Assembly: GCF_047663525.1 (NCBI RefSeq)
Contig: NC_092591.1
Coordinates: forward strand, 35,373,001 to 35,437,000
DNA from: Anas platyrhynchos
Lineage: Eukaryota > Chordata > Aves > Anseriformes > Anatidae
Direction of reading: 5' to 3'
DNA: 64,000 bases
Shown: positions 33,904 through 45,723 of the stretch, one piece after another
Layout: each line of letters begins with the position of its first letter
Numbering within the stretch: the first letter of the stretch is position 1
Program-made: the position numbers and the translations under genes
The notes under the pieces: generated by a model
Databases searched by the model: none
What the model was told of the DNA's origin: nothing
The model's input: the letters and a program-made list of their open reading frames with translations, nothing else

Positions 33904-36900
33904 CTGGAAAGGAAGTACACCAGCAGTCAGCATCATACAAGAAGTACTTTACGTGGCTCTGCAAGACTATCATCAAAGAAGCAGACGGTGATCTACAGAG
34001 AACAAAGCGTAAACATTTCTATACATCTTGTGGGCAAAGTGCTTATCAATACTTTACAGAACAAGATATACATGTAAAATACTGACTACTGCAAAAGTGG
34101 CAAGAATACATATTTCTTATTAGGTTATAAGAGGTATAATAAATCAGTATTTAGAATGCTTTACTCGTTATCAGGCAAAAAAAACAGCTTGTCAAATTAA
34201 GAATTATTCTCATTATTCCATCACTCATTGAAAAACCCAAGGACAGCAGACACTACACGTACAAGAACTTCAATAAGTCTAGCTATACTATAAGGATTTA
34301 GGAATTTTGCTTCATTTATTGTTACCTTTCCTTTTAGGAAAAAAAAAATCAAGATGTAGCCATGAGTATTCAAAATAACCCGAGTGACAGGAACTTTACA
34401 GGGAGTTCAGCGTATGTGCCAGCACTTCAGTCCATCACCACACTACGCCCTGTAGCATCAAAGAAGCCTATACATGGTCTTTGGTCTCTATATAGAGATA
34501 TTACTTCAAGTCTCCTGTTAATACATTGCTTCCCTGACCTTCAAAATCCATTATTTTCTGCTCTACTTTTGGGCCACGCTGTGGAAAGGATAATGGGACT
34601 TCCTGAACATAGTGGATAAAGCACTTGAGAGATACGCAGGAGCGATTACAGTAGGTGTGCATCCATAACATTTTAGTTTTAGTAGTTGATTACAGTACAT
34701 CTAAAGCAAAAGTTCTGATGAATTTTGAAGAATTAACAGCTATCCAGTTTGCAACAGCTGTAGCTAAGAAATAGCCTTCAAGCATAAGAAAATCACTGCA
34801 CTTACAAGTAGAAGGGAAGAAGTCAACCCACCTGCTGTAAGAAGTCCTTCCTCCTCATTTACATGCAAAGGGAGAATAGCATATTCGTTGTGATGACCTT
34901 GGTACTGTTTCACGCACTTCACTGTTCTCAGGTCCCAGAGTTTTATCTGAAAGTTGAAGTATTTTTTCACAAGAGGATACATTAACAAAGCAGAGATCAC
35001 CTGCTGGTTGGTAAATAAGTGGATCTAGTAGTGAGGAGCAAAGACAGCCCAGTGGGGAAATACCACCCAGTTCTGTGCCGCTCTCCAAAGAACAGCCACC
35101 CACCCTCAGGTCTGGAGTAAGCACCTGTCATTGCCCAGATACCTAAAGGAACTAACTGTGTATCCCACAGCAGCAGAAACCTACCTTCCCAGCCATATCT
35201 GCTGCCATCAGGTAGTGTTCAGCCTCGAGAAGCCGAATAGACGTAACTGCCGAGTCATGGAAGAGGCGGATTGCTTTCCAACTCTGGCCCTTGCGGTTGC
35301 GCTGACGCACGTCGATGCTGAAAATCTCACCTGAACGGCAGCCATTGTACAGCATTGGGGTCTGGAAGAATCCAAAAGAAAGAGGTGCACTGCATAGCAT
35401 CTGAAAAGGCTTAGTACCCACTAATGACAATGCTCTGACACAAATGAAGGTTCTTTCTACCTGAGTGGCAAACTGTTGTGCCAAGACATCACTACTGGTT
35501 CCAAATGTCTGTCGATGCCCTGTCACTACATTGGTCACGAGAACTCGTCGTGTCAGGCCTAAGAGAGACAGATTATGTTCATTTAGTTGTAATTTGAGCT
35601 GCAGGTGGGAGATTAAAGCAAGAAGTTTTTCCTGCTGAGATAAAAGTGGTTGCTAGCCTTGCAGATCACCTGTGCTGAAGCAGTTGTCTGCTTGTGGATT
35701 CAGGCACCAAGCACAGGACCAGGCAGTAGATATCTTGAAGCTGCACAACATTCCAGGTCGATCTCCTAGGAGAAATAAATACCACATGAAACATCCATAA
35801 AATGTAAGGACAGGATGATAACTCAGGAAGATTCTCTGGACTTCCATGCTTCTTTGAACATTGTAATTAGAAGCAGAGACAATGATAGCCAGTTAATACT
35901 CCTGTGCTACTCAAGAGACATGAAACAAAAGCAGGACTTCACTGTTGTAAGCTGAAGACTTACAGCCTACACATATACACGACTGTGAAATTTATTCATT
36001 AGTCAGAGGTCTGACCATGATAGTAAAGATCAGAGAAGAGGAAAGTAACATGTGCTTTACAGCACTAAGTAAGCCATTTTTTAAAGACAAGTGGGCTGGA
36101 AACACAAAACATTTTCTTTAGAAGCTGTAGTTTAGCCAAAGCCTAACTTAGAAGTTCTATAAATAATGAAGATGGAAGAATTAAAAAAAAAAAAAAAAAA
36201 AAAAAGTATGGAGGGGAAAAAAAAACAAAACACAAATTAATACTGTCTCTTCCCTGCTTCTCCTGGCCCATCGGTGTTTTTAAAACAGTCTTCAGTGAAG
36301 TAACAGCACTCTAGATTTGATTCTTACTCATGTAGCTCCTGCACGAGGCCTACCAACCCATGTACTTTAACCGCACAGTTTTCACTTTATGGCATGTCTG
36401 CCACAATCATACAGATGTCAGGCAGCACAGGTGACATGTCTAAAACCATGCTGCAGATGGAAGTTTTACTTTTGTTTTGAAGGTACCAGCCTGACTGCTG
36501 TCTCCAAGAACACAGAAAAAAATATATAGATAATACAGCTACAGCCATCAGATTTATGATAAAGGATTTTCTAAATCAATCATGCTTACACAAAACTAAG
36601 CATGATGTCTAGTACAAGGAGCCATGGGCTGAGACATTTACCAGCTTTCCACCTATGATTAATCCACTAAGCACAGGGAGTACCTACGGTGATAAAATAT
36701 CCTGCAATGATTCTAGGGAGTCTATAAGGAAATTTGAGTACTTCTTGTGTGCTGTTTCTGCATGTTACTTAAAAGGCCAAGCTACTCATATGAATAATCT
36801 CAAATGTTTACTTTACAAGCAGGACGTTCTCCTGCCAAAGTGCAACATCAGCAGGAACTAAAAATAAACTAGTGCTTTGAATACTGCTTGCTAATTAATT

Positions 36901-39900
36901 CTTAAGGTAAGTTCTTTCATCTGTTCATTTCTTATACTGGACTTCTTCAGGACATTCTAGATTTTTATTTTTTTTTTTTATACAAGAATACAACTACTGA
37001 AACCAACTACTGAAATGTGGACATCTTTCTCTTGTGCTCTTTGCATTACCATAACTACTATCCAAAATTGGAAAAAAACAACACATCCCACCTGGGTTAG
37101 TGCTGCTGAACAATGATGCTGGAAGCAAACTGGCACAGCCTGGAGTTTCTGCAATTCCCATGAGGCACAGCTTGCTGGAGCGAGTTAAGGAAAACAAAAA
37201 TTTCTTCCTAGAATGGAACAGGCTGCCTAATATTTATAGCTGGGAAAAGTAAGATGCTCTGACACAGTTGTAGTTCATAATGCTTCCCGTTCAGTAATGT
37301 CTTCCAAGAACTTTGTTGTGCCTTACGCTTCACAATTAATTCTTGACACTTCCTTTCTTTCATAGGATGAGCTAGAAAGAACATGACTGTGTATATGTAA
37401 ATACACCATACATGCCGATGACACTGCATTGATATAGAATTGTTTTGACGGAGATGAGCTGGAGAAAGGGTTACATACACTGAGGAGGCAAGAGTCAATT
37501 TAGAGTGCATTGAAATAATTCAACAAAATTATAGTGGGTATAAATAGGTTTTGAAACTGCTTTTCAAGTTTAGTGTGGTAAATCTGTGTCATAGATAGGG
37601 AAAAACATTGAATAACCAAGCAATCTCCAACTCCTAACCATCTCTAAGCAAGACTGATGAAATCCTGCCACCTTCTGGATCAGTTCTGAATTGCATAACT
37701 ATCATAACTTACATAACTATCAGTATCCCTTCCTCTTTTAATAGCCACTTTTAATGCCACTTCGATAGACCTTCTGTTGCTTGTCATCTCCCACTTTAAA
37801 ATTCCATTTTTTTCCTCTCTTTTGTGACTTTGTGTCATCCATTTGTGCTTCCTCTACTACACATCAACTTTTCTTTTCTTTTGAGATAAAGCTGCAGGAC
37901 ATGCTCTGGCACTGAGCTCTGCCACTTTCAATGAGTTGCTGCCCTTCTCCTCCCCTCCAGTCAACATGGCAATGGTTTACAACAGAAACCAAACAACCCC
38001 CTTTCAAAGAGCTCCGCTTTTTTAAAAAGAAAGTTAGTTGTCTTGATTCTCTCTTTTGTTGTTTTATTACACTGGAACAGAACTCCATACATCTGTAACA
38101 GCATGATACATCTGTTTCACTAGCCCCAACAGCTTCCAATTTAATTCATTTTGGACAACTTTCCCAGTCTTCTAGAAAACAACATTTCTGGGGCAACTAC
38201 GTGAGATGTCTTCTGAAAATGTTCTGTTCTGTGCAGCATGATGCAGAATAGTCAAAGCAGCACTGACATTTTGCTTTTGTAAAAGGATATAAAACATGAG
38301 AGTCTGGATGTGTCAGTGATGCCCAGCACACAGAATTCACCTTCAGACACAAGAAGACATGGTGTTTGTGTAGACCTCATACACAATTCACGAAAGGGCA
38401 TTTCCATGCAAAGATGGCATGAAACTACGCACTGGGCACACTTCCTTAGCTCATGCAATAGCGTGGTAGCAGCACACGAGCAGTTTATCCCTATTCTCCT
38501 CTTAGGTGTACAGAAGAGAGGGCAGCACTGGGAAGTGCTGGGAAGGCACCAAGCACATCCTATTATTTAAGGGATCATCTTTACTAGAATCTGAGCATGA
38601 AGAGGTTACACAAATCTGGTTTAAATATTCTTCATGTATACAGATAAACACATTTTCCCGAAGTTATTTTAAAGAAAGAAGCATACAAATCTTACTTTCT
38701 CAACATAGTGTTTTCAGCTATGGCTGAACGAAACCCTGAAGCGCTATCCTTGGAAGGTGATACGTCTACATGGTCTTCTGTTCCGATGGCAGCATAGCAT
38801 TCCTGATAAATAATGCTGGTCCTCAGGACTATCCGAGGCAAGTTTACTGCGATTCTGTGACATCACGCTGCTAGATTCTTCCTTTCTCTCCTACTAGCCC
38901 CTTCCCCTCATGCATTTCCCCACGTGCCTACCAAGCAACAGCGTTTTGAGAATGCAGCAATTGAAGGAAGCAGGAACAGAACACAGTACTTTGCGGTTTG
39001 TGAAGTAGAGGTTGTCATACATCTCTACAGTGAGAGACTCCTTCCCCAAACCACTGAGGTTGATGATTCCATATTTACACCCTCCGTGCTCTACGTCGTT
39101 CACGGTGAATATCCGCTCACAAGCAACATCTGCCTGTAAAATAAAAGCATCGTTGCACTTAGTGGAAACTTGCTGGAAAAAATGGCTTGAGGCAGCTGCA
39201 TTAGATCTAAAATGGAGAAACATTAATTAGTCACTTTAACACCATCAACTTTCCATTCATCCTTAAAACAGTGGTCAACACCTTTTTTAATGCAGGCATA
39301 GAAAAATTATCATTAAAAAATAAAATTATTCAGTCCTTACACAATAATAAAAACTCTTTCCCATTATATCAGATACTTCTCTGGTTGTTATTAGTAAGCA
39401 CAGACTGGTATCAGTAGAGGACTCAAAGAACAAAATAGTAATTAAATCTTATCAAAATGAATGTGGAATTCTCCTATGCTGCTTAAGTGTAGGAGATTCT
39501 CCTCCTGCTGGATCACGTCACAGTAAAAAGGATGCTGCTGTATTTCAACTTTTATAACACTAAGTTTCCAACCCTGTTCTGGCTCCAGCTACCGATGCAG
39601 TGCTCTGTTTGTAAGCCTAGGAGCTGATCCTCGAGAGCCTCCTACAGGAATTATATTTGGTCCAGAAACCTTTTCTGCACAAACACGCCACCAAAACCAG
39701 TAGAAACTGCCTTCAGAGTATGAGGTGTAAAATCATTACAGTCATTTACATAGATTCCCTATACTACAGGCTTTGCTATTCCCCAGTTCTCTTCAATTTT
39801 CCTCTTCTTCCCCTTCAAAAAACCCACCATACTAATTATCCACTCAATTCCTGTTTATTTCCAATAGGACAAATTGATCAGCTCCCCAAATCGCTTACAT

Positions 39901-42900
39901 ATCCAACCTTTTCATCATTTTCCTCTTTAAGGAAGGACACCCTCTTCCTACCTGTTTAAAAACTACTGAGCTCAGATTTTGAGACCTGACCCAATGGGAA
40001 TAATGCACCTTTGAAAGCAAAATGTGACATATAGGATTTGATCTCAAGATCCTCAGTTTTCACTGAAGACAGACTTTCTGTATCTTAAAAGTTTAAGAGT
40101 TATCGTAACGTACCACAACTATTTTAAAATTGTTGGTTCCAGCAACCGAGGAATCTGGACTGTGAATTTCTATCTTCCTCCTCTGCATGCAGTTCACTTT
40201 TAGTTCATGGACCATCCTGTAAAAGCAGGTGGGGCAGGAGGAGAGAAGGAATTCAGGTAAGCCTATGTTTAAGAATTTTTGATAAGACAGTCAGAACTGC
40301 TTCTCAGTCACAGAAGATAAAATGCCTGAAAATTAGCATGCTACAATTTCACTTACATAACCATTGAATTTCATCCCATCATTTTGAACCCCAGCACATC
40401 TCAAGTAGCAGGAACAACAACATAGCAAGCCACTAACTTCCTTTCTACACTGTTATTGTACTTGAGCATAAAGATTCTAATGGTGGGGAAAACAACCACA
40501 TCAGCTGAAGAGCACTGATCCAAAGAAAAGCTGAACTGTGTTCATAGAGCACAATGTGGTAAAACAGCATGTATTGGAAAAAAAAAAAAAAAAAGTGAAA
40601 GTTCAAACTCCAGTTATCTGAGATCGGGACATACCTTCCTCATCTCAATTCTCACCACTTCGGAAATGATAGAAGAATATAACTTTTTTGTTATTATAAA
40701 TAACATTACTCTGTCCTACGTGGAAGGGTGAGGGATGCAAAAAAAAAAAAAAAAAAAAAAAGCAACAACTGACAGGAATGGTTGTACGAGTAGCAGAACT
40801 TGATATTGCAAACAGAAGACAATTCAGATTATTGTACCTGCAATAACTCGTGGAGCTGAGCAAACCTAGCTGCCTTTTCTGTAACAGCATGGATGAATTT
40901 AGTCCAGGCCTTGTTGTTTTCTGGAAGAGAATAAAATGAAAGTGTTCTCAGTTATTTTCTTGTTTATGATTCAACCGTGGCCATTGGTCTTTGATATTTG
41001 GGATATTCGGGTAACTTCTTCCTCGAGCCTATGTATAATAATATTTTCAAGTCTATAAAATGCATTTCAGCAACATTTCCTTGGTCTACTACAGAAAGTA
41101 CACAAGAAAGAGAAGTATTCTTGTGAATCTACTCTTGCGAATTTCAAGTGCTTCTATAAATACAAAAACTGGGAAAAAATCTTTTGTTTTTGCTTAACAC
41201 AATCAATGGTACTAGCTTGAGGTGTGAAGTCACCTTGTGTTTTTACTCTGACACCTTAAAACTTATTATATAGCAAAGCTCTATCACCACAAGACTGCTG
41301 TTAACGTGCAGTCTTATTGCTGCACTAAGTTTCTTTTCCATTCATCACTTTTTAAAATTGCATGTGAACACTTTATAAATACTAGGGAGAGCAAAGGATA
41401 GAGAACTTTGCAGTGTTAGGGATTAAGAAATCTCTTTGATAATGCTCTGTCAAAGTATTGAAGAGTCAGAACATTCATATCCAGGAGGCTGATTCAGATG
41501 TCTGATTCTATAACCAGATTTTGAGAAGAAATGTATCTTCACAGTTCCCATTAACAATTACATGGCCGGCAGCTGTATAGGAACTATGAAAACTAAACTT
41601 CTCATGGAAACAGCTTAAGAGAAACCCTCCACCACCACCATCCTCCCACCAAAAACCAGCACTTTCATAATGAAGATGGAAGAGCTGAATTGCTGCTTGA
41701 AGAACGAACTTTATTACCTAAGGAAAAATATACTATACTCCTCTCCCAAACAACAGCATATTTAAGGTGAGCTTCAGACACTGATTTGCTAAGTTATAAG
41801 ACTTGGCTTTCAAGCAATTAAAACCACCCTCCCTAGGTATTTTACTCAGGTTTCAGACGTGTACTATTGCTATCAACTCTGCTGTAACACTTTATGTCTG
41901 AAAAGCCTGTATACTTTCCATTGTAAACTTGAAAGTATAAAGATAAGACTAAATTTGATGTCACCTGTACGAAGGAAATTCTTTGTTACAACACTGTTTC
42001 CCCAAAACATCGTTAGTATTATTTCCTCAGGGTCTAGGTACACAGTCTAAATATTTATTAAACACATGGAAAGCCTACAATTGAGATCCCACTTTGCCAG
42101 TTCACAGCAGGGATCTGAAACCTGGCATCCAATGTCCTGACTCAACCGTAATTGTTGGACAATTTGTTATTCTGAGAGTTCCTGTCTCTTTACAAGTTTT
42201 TTTTTTTTTTTTTTTTTTTTTGTTTGTTTGAAAGTGACTTCCTTTCATTCCTGTGTGGAACAACCAAACAAAAGACTTCAAGAAATATAAATTCTCAGCA
42301 AAAAGAATTTTTTGCTTCTTCAGACAGCTTATGGGACTGTACTACAGTCAAAAAAAACCTAAGGATTTTAGCTCATCATCTGTCTTCAGACTGAACACAA
42401 CAAAGGATAATTGCAGTCTCTTTCAGAACGTACCTTGTTTTGTTTTTCTTCCTCTTCTAAGAGTCTCAGTCTTTTACTCTCCATTGCCTTGTGCTGAATA
42501 CTCTCCTTGGTGAGTGGGTTGCAGTTATTATGCCCAGGCAGTAGGCGAAAATAGCGTTTTTTTTCTGGGTCATAGTAAAATCCTGGCAGTTCTAAAAGGT
42601 AGTAAAAATAAACAAAATCAGATGCATAGCCAAATTTATTTGTTACTCTTTGACATCCCACATCTTCATGGAAATGTCAGGCTCACAAGGCTCAAAGTTC
42701 TTGCTCCTAGTTGGTCCCAAGCATGATAGGCAGACCAGGAATAGATGGCAGCCACTTAGAGGAAAAAAGGATTTTATTCAGAAGAGGTGAACACTAACAT
42801 CTTTGAGGGTTTTTATTTAAACCTTTATCTACTACTATAACCTGCATTTGAAGTAACCTCTTTTTGCTGCTGCTTATAATTCATCTCCCTGTCAGTATGT

Positions 42901-45485
42901 CTTAGGTTTCAGCTTGGCAATAAATGACCAAGATTTATTCAACTTGAAAAAATTTAAAGTTAGTTGGTAAGAGTACACTGCATGTAGTATACGGAATCTG
43001 TTTACGCAGCAATAAATGTTTTGAATGATATGTATTATTTCCTAACAGGCTCACAAACTCTTAAGCACAAGAGTGATACACACACAAAAAAAAAATCACT
43101 TTATGCTCTGGCTTTGTCTGTTGCTAAGAGGTTGCAGAGTCAGTGGTGTTTCAGGACTCTCCTGCTGTGGAGCTATGCATGTTCCCACAGGCCTAGCTTT
43201 TCCTAGGGATGTTTAATGAGTCAGAAAACCAGAATGCAAACGGAACATCATCTTTTATAGCATTGCTACTGCATCAAGTCTGGTTTTGCCAGTTGACTCC
43301 CTAATAACGAATGCACAGATGATTTAACCAGACAGTATTTCTTACAGATTATAAACACACTGAAGGCATAGAGATGAGTTTGTATTTTTCCAAAGTGGTG
43401 GATAGTTGTGTCTTTTAGAAGACTGAATAATTTGATCTACATTACTTTTTTATATGCTGTCCTTTTATTTTTATTGAAAGATATATAACATCTTCATCAC
43501 AGATAAGAAAAAAGTTCATATGCTTCCCAAACCAAGATTTCTGGAGAGAAAAACAAAATTCTATTATTGTCAGTTTATAATAGCTTGGCTAAGCACACAA
43601 GCTTTCATACAAAAGATGGAGTTCTGGGCCTGAAAGTGTTTTATTCCTGCTCTCCAGATTTTCACTTACTACATCTTTTTAGATCACCTTTTCAGATACT
43701 AATTTTCTCTACGAACTTTATTGTTTATATCCATCCTTTAACACCATACTATTAACACAGCTGCTACCACATTTTTTTTCATAAGATCAGCGTACAGACA
43801 CTGATTTTCTTACCTGGTACTACAGAGTTCTGCGTCAAACTGGATGAAGAAGGATTTCCACTGCTGCTGGGGTCTGCATTCACTGAGGTTTGTGGTTCCT
43901 CCTGTTCAGACCTAAAAAAAATAATAGCATTGCCTTCAAGACAGGCCCACAATTGCCCTACACATCTTTTCCGCAAAGCCTCTTTAAAGCAGCTTGTTAG
44001 TCACATTAATAGAGTGCAATTTTGCAGGTCTGTGATAAGCACACTGTGTGTATCACTGTATGCCAACCAATGAAAAAGGAACAGTACAAACACTCAGCTT
44101 TAAAACCTCTCAAGAACACAAGAGATAACAGTATCTTAAAGTCCGAATTACTTGCTAAAACATTAGAGGTGGTTGCTGCTTCTTTATGTGTAGTTAACTC
44201 TGCAGCAAAAGATTAGTTCTGGGCACATTACCATACCCTCTGTTTCAAAGAAAAGCACGTCCTTGAAAGTAGGATAACGCTTTAGAGCATGAAGTGAAAG
44301 AAATGGCATGGATAAAAAAAATGACATCAGGTCAGAAGTATTTTGCTATTGTCTTCATGACAGGAAGCTCATGAAGGAGCTTCAGAAGCATGCAAACCAA
44401 GGAAAAAATTCAGGAAAACTCTAGGAAAGAAAAAAAATGTAATCAGTGTCACAGTGAAGTAGTAACTGCAGCTTTCTTCTTTGAGAAGCCATTTAAACAG
44501 GCACAGTCAGTACTGAGGGGTGAAATTCCACTGGGATGTTTTCTGAATCGCCCCTACGATTCTCACTTTTTGAGACAGGTCATCTTAAAAGCATTAGGCC
44601 AAAATGTTTTTCATGAGTCATAATTTACTGAAACAAAATAACAAGGCAATTCTGGTTTTAATACCAGCTCTGTTGCTGTTCAGTTATACAAGTTTGCAAT
44701 TGTTAAAGAATGTAACTGATATATTGGGCGGGGAACCACTGAATTCTAGCACTTGGGTCTAAAGCTTATTAGTGAAATACTTTATTCTATATTTGTGAGT
44801 TAGGGGCCATTTGCATTTCTAACGTTTTACACAGCTAGAATTAATGGGGCAACTCATACACGTGTGCATATCTTTCCCTGAAAATCCTTTTTACAAGAAA
44901 TGCTTGTAGTATTAAAGGCCTGGCCTGCTTTACTCCTGTAAGAGACCAATGACAGAACACAGCAGAGAACGAGAGCCATCCACATAGCCCTAACACAGGT
45001 AAGCAGAGGTTCTAAACTTTAAAACGTCTTTTTCTGAAAGCATCGGCTCTCAAGGCAACACAACTCCTAAGACCTCGTCCCAGTTTCCTGACCTATGTGC
45101 GGCACTATCGCCCCAATACTTCACGTGTCTTTAAACTTCCAGGGCGATTTAAGGCTCGTTTTTACCCCGGCGGTCCCTGAGGCGCGAGCTGGATGGCAGG
45201 GAAGTGCTTACCCACGGTTCTCTTCTCCCTGAGCCCCCTGCGTGCTGCTGACGGGCTGTGGGGGAGATGAGACCCCCCGCAGCCCCCTCCCAGCGGGGGC
45301 ACGTTTGCAGGCCCGGAGGGGGCCCCCCCAGCTCCCACACAGCCCCCGGCCCGGCCCCCCCACCCCCGCGCCCCCACTCGCCTGTCGGGGCGGTGTCCGG
45401 GCCGCCTGCGCCCGCGGGGCCGCTGCCTGTGCCCGCGGCCGCTCCAGCCCCACTTCTCCTCGCCTCTCCAGCGGCCTCCCCGCAT
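33710..45485 (-). CDS. DCAF4: DCAF4 (WDR21), DDB1- and CUL4-associated factor 4, full coding span of 13 exons
   Basis: DCAF4 is a WD40 protein that binds DDB1 and serves as a substrate receptor of CUL4 ubiquitin ligases (family knowledge). Coding exons in transcript order are 45485-45382, 43911-43814, 42591-42434, 40920-40838, 40216-40114, 39133-38990, 38340-38291, 37171-37092, 35765-35670, 35558-35461, 35361-35185, 34946-34832 and 33903-33710. They total exactly 1,500 nt (499 aa plus stop); human is about 495 aa. Landmarks are [20 protein letters not shown] (68-87), RIFTVNDV, the WDLR (WDxR) DDB1-contact motif at 401-404 and the C-terminal [11 protein letters not shown]. Most introns are GT-AG. 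The first appears GC-AG, and the one after exon 7 is U12-type starting AT. The first exon is the least certain. Confidence 0.95.
34832..34946 (-). CDS. DCAF4: DCAF4 exon 12, residues 398-436
   Basis: It encodes [20 protein letters not shown] and on to [15 protein letters not shown] is the WDxR motif typical of DDB1-binding WD40 proteins. The acceptor is aactttcag and the donor gcag|gtgggt, phase 1. Confidence 0.96.
35185..35361 (-). CDS. DCAF4: DCAF4 exon 11, residues 339-397
   Basis: It encodes [20 protein letters not shown] then [20 protein letters not shown] and DMAGK, two WD40 strands sets. The acceptor is attcttccag and the donor aag|gtaggt, phase 0. Confidence 0.96.
35461..35558 (-). 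CDS. DCAF4: DCAF4 exon 10, residues 306-338
   Basis: It encodes [20 protein letters not shown] and [12 protein letters not shown]. The acceptor is tctctcttag and the donor cag|gtagaa, phase 0. Confidence 0.96.
35670..35765 (-). CDS. DCAF4: DCAF4 exon 9, residues 274-306
   Basis: It encodes [20 protein letters not shown] and [11 protein letters not shown]. The acceptor is atttctcctag and the donor cag|gtgatc, phase 1. Confidence 0.95.
36183..36205 (+). repeat. Poly(A) tract of about 23 bases
   Basis: This is a pure A homopolymer within a DCAF4 intron. Similar tracts occur at 40,739-40,761 (A) and 42,197-42,221 (T). No retroposon body is recognisable beside them. Confidence 0.9.
37092..37171 (-). 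CDS. DCAF4: DCAF4 exon 8, residues 247-274, after a U12-type intron
   Basis: It encodes [20 protein letters not shown] and FSSTNP. The preceding intron ends after a perfect U12 branch site (ttccttaac, 37,192-37,184). The exon start is 37,171 if the intron ends in AA (keeps V-L-L-C as in human), or 37,174 if it ends in AG (adds one residue, V-F-K-L-C). Both keep the frame. The donor is ccag|gtggga, phase 1. Confidence 0.9.
38291..38340 (-). CDS. DCAF4: DCAF4 exon 7 (50 nt), residues 231-247, ends at a U12-type donor
   Basis: It encodes [16 protein letters not shown] plus two bases of the next codon. This is required to bridge NRK (exon 6) and LCLMG (exon 8), as in the human protein. The acceptor is gtgtctgaag. 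The intron begins ATATCCTTTT at 38,290-38,281, the consensus for AT-type U12 donors. Confidence 0.92.
38990..39133 (-). CDS. DCAF4: DCAF4 exon 6, residues 183-230
   Basis: It encodes [20 protein letters not shown], then [20 protein letters not shown] and NLYFTNRK. The acceptor is ttttacag. The donor aaa|gtactg is weak but required by the next exon and by homology. Confidence 0.94.
40114..40216 (-). CDS. DCAF4: DCAF4 exon 5, residues 148-182
   Basis: It encodes [20 protein letters not shown] and on to NNFKIVV, aligned to human HELRLSCMERKKVQI. It is less conserved than its neighbours. The acceptor is cttttacag and the donor gtg|gtacgt. It enters in phase 2 and leaves in phase 0. Confidence 0.92.
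40838..40920 (-). CDS. DCAF4: DCAF4 exon 4, residues 121-148
   Basis: It encodes [20 protein letters not shown] and LSSTSYC, matching human FNASSMLRKSQLGFLNVTNYC in pattern. The acceptor is ctcttccag and the donor cag|gtacaa, phase 2. Confidence 0.92.
42197..42221 (+). repeat. Poly(T) tract of about 25 bases
   Basis: This is the longest homopolymer in the window. It lies in the DCAF4 intron downstream of exon 3 and reads as poly(A) in the DCAF4 pre-mRNA. No target-site duplication or element body was recognised. Confidence 0.9.
42434..42591 (-). CDS. DCAF4: DCAF4 exon 3, residues 68-120
   Basis: It encodes [20 protein letters not shown], then [20 protein letters not shown] and [12 protein letters not shown], the most conserved N-terminal block of the family. 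The acceptor is ccttttag and the donor aag|gtacgt, phase 0. Confidence 0.96.
43814..43911 (-). CDS. DCAF4: DCAF4 exon 2, residues 35-68
   Basis: It encodes [20 protein letters not shown] and [12 protein letters not shown], the Ser-rich low-complexity segment that precedes ELPGFY in human too. The acceptor is a T-run then tttag; the donor is ccag|gtaaga, phase 1. Confidence 0.9.
45382..45485 (-). CDS. DCAF4: DCAF4 exon 1, coding part, residues 1-35 (probable)
   Basis: It encodes [20 protein letters not shown] and a basic Arg-rich continuation, comparable in composition to the human MNKSRWQSRRRHGRR start. G is at -3 of the ATG. It joins exon 2 in phase only if the donor is cag|gcgagt, a GC donor. 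The nearby GT (gcga|gtgggg) would shift the frame. An in-frame upstream ATG at 45,683 would add 66 residues. The exon is inferred from phase and composition. Confidence 0.7.
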
Positions 45486-45594
45486 GGCTGCCTGCGGAGA
45501 CAACGGACACACACGCGTGGGGGTGCCCGCCGTGCCAGCCCGCCTCCGCACCGGGGCTTTCGGCGGTGGGAGCCCCAGCGGAGCGCCTCGCCCC

Positions 45595-45620
45595 GGGGCC
45601 GGGGCCGGGGCCGGGGCCGG
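45595..45620 (+). repeat. GGGGCC hexanucleotide repeat, 4 copies
   Basis: There are four perfect GGGGCC units followed by GG. They lie in the DCAF4 promoter or 5' leader, where they would be read as GGCCCC. A shorter version with three units lies in the CpG island near 57,958-57,976. Confidence 0.9.
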
Positions 45621-45718
45621 CCCGGAGCCGCACGCCCTGACGCGGGGCCGCAGCCCCCCCCCGCCGCCCCTCACCGCTTCCACACAGGCGCCCCGCCCAC
45701 CCCGGTGGACGCTCGCTG

Positions 45719-45723
45719 ATTGG
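45719..45723 (-). promoter_or_regulatory. CCAAT box (NF-Y type) of the DCAF4 promoter
   Basis: ATTGG on the plus strand sits in the context ctgattggttc, matching the extended NF-Y consensus. A GC box lies about 20 bp downstream in the minus direction. Confidence 0.6.

Noticed and set aside
38938-38989. Extension of DCAF4 exon 6 past GTACTG to a later donor (cttg|gtaggc)
   Set aside because: The extended exon would join exon 7 out of frame and adds residues absent from the family.
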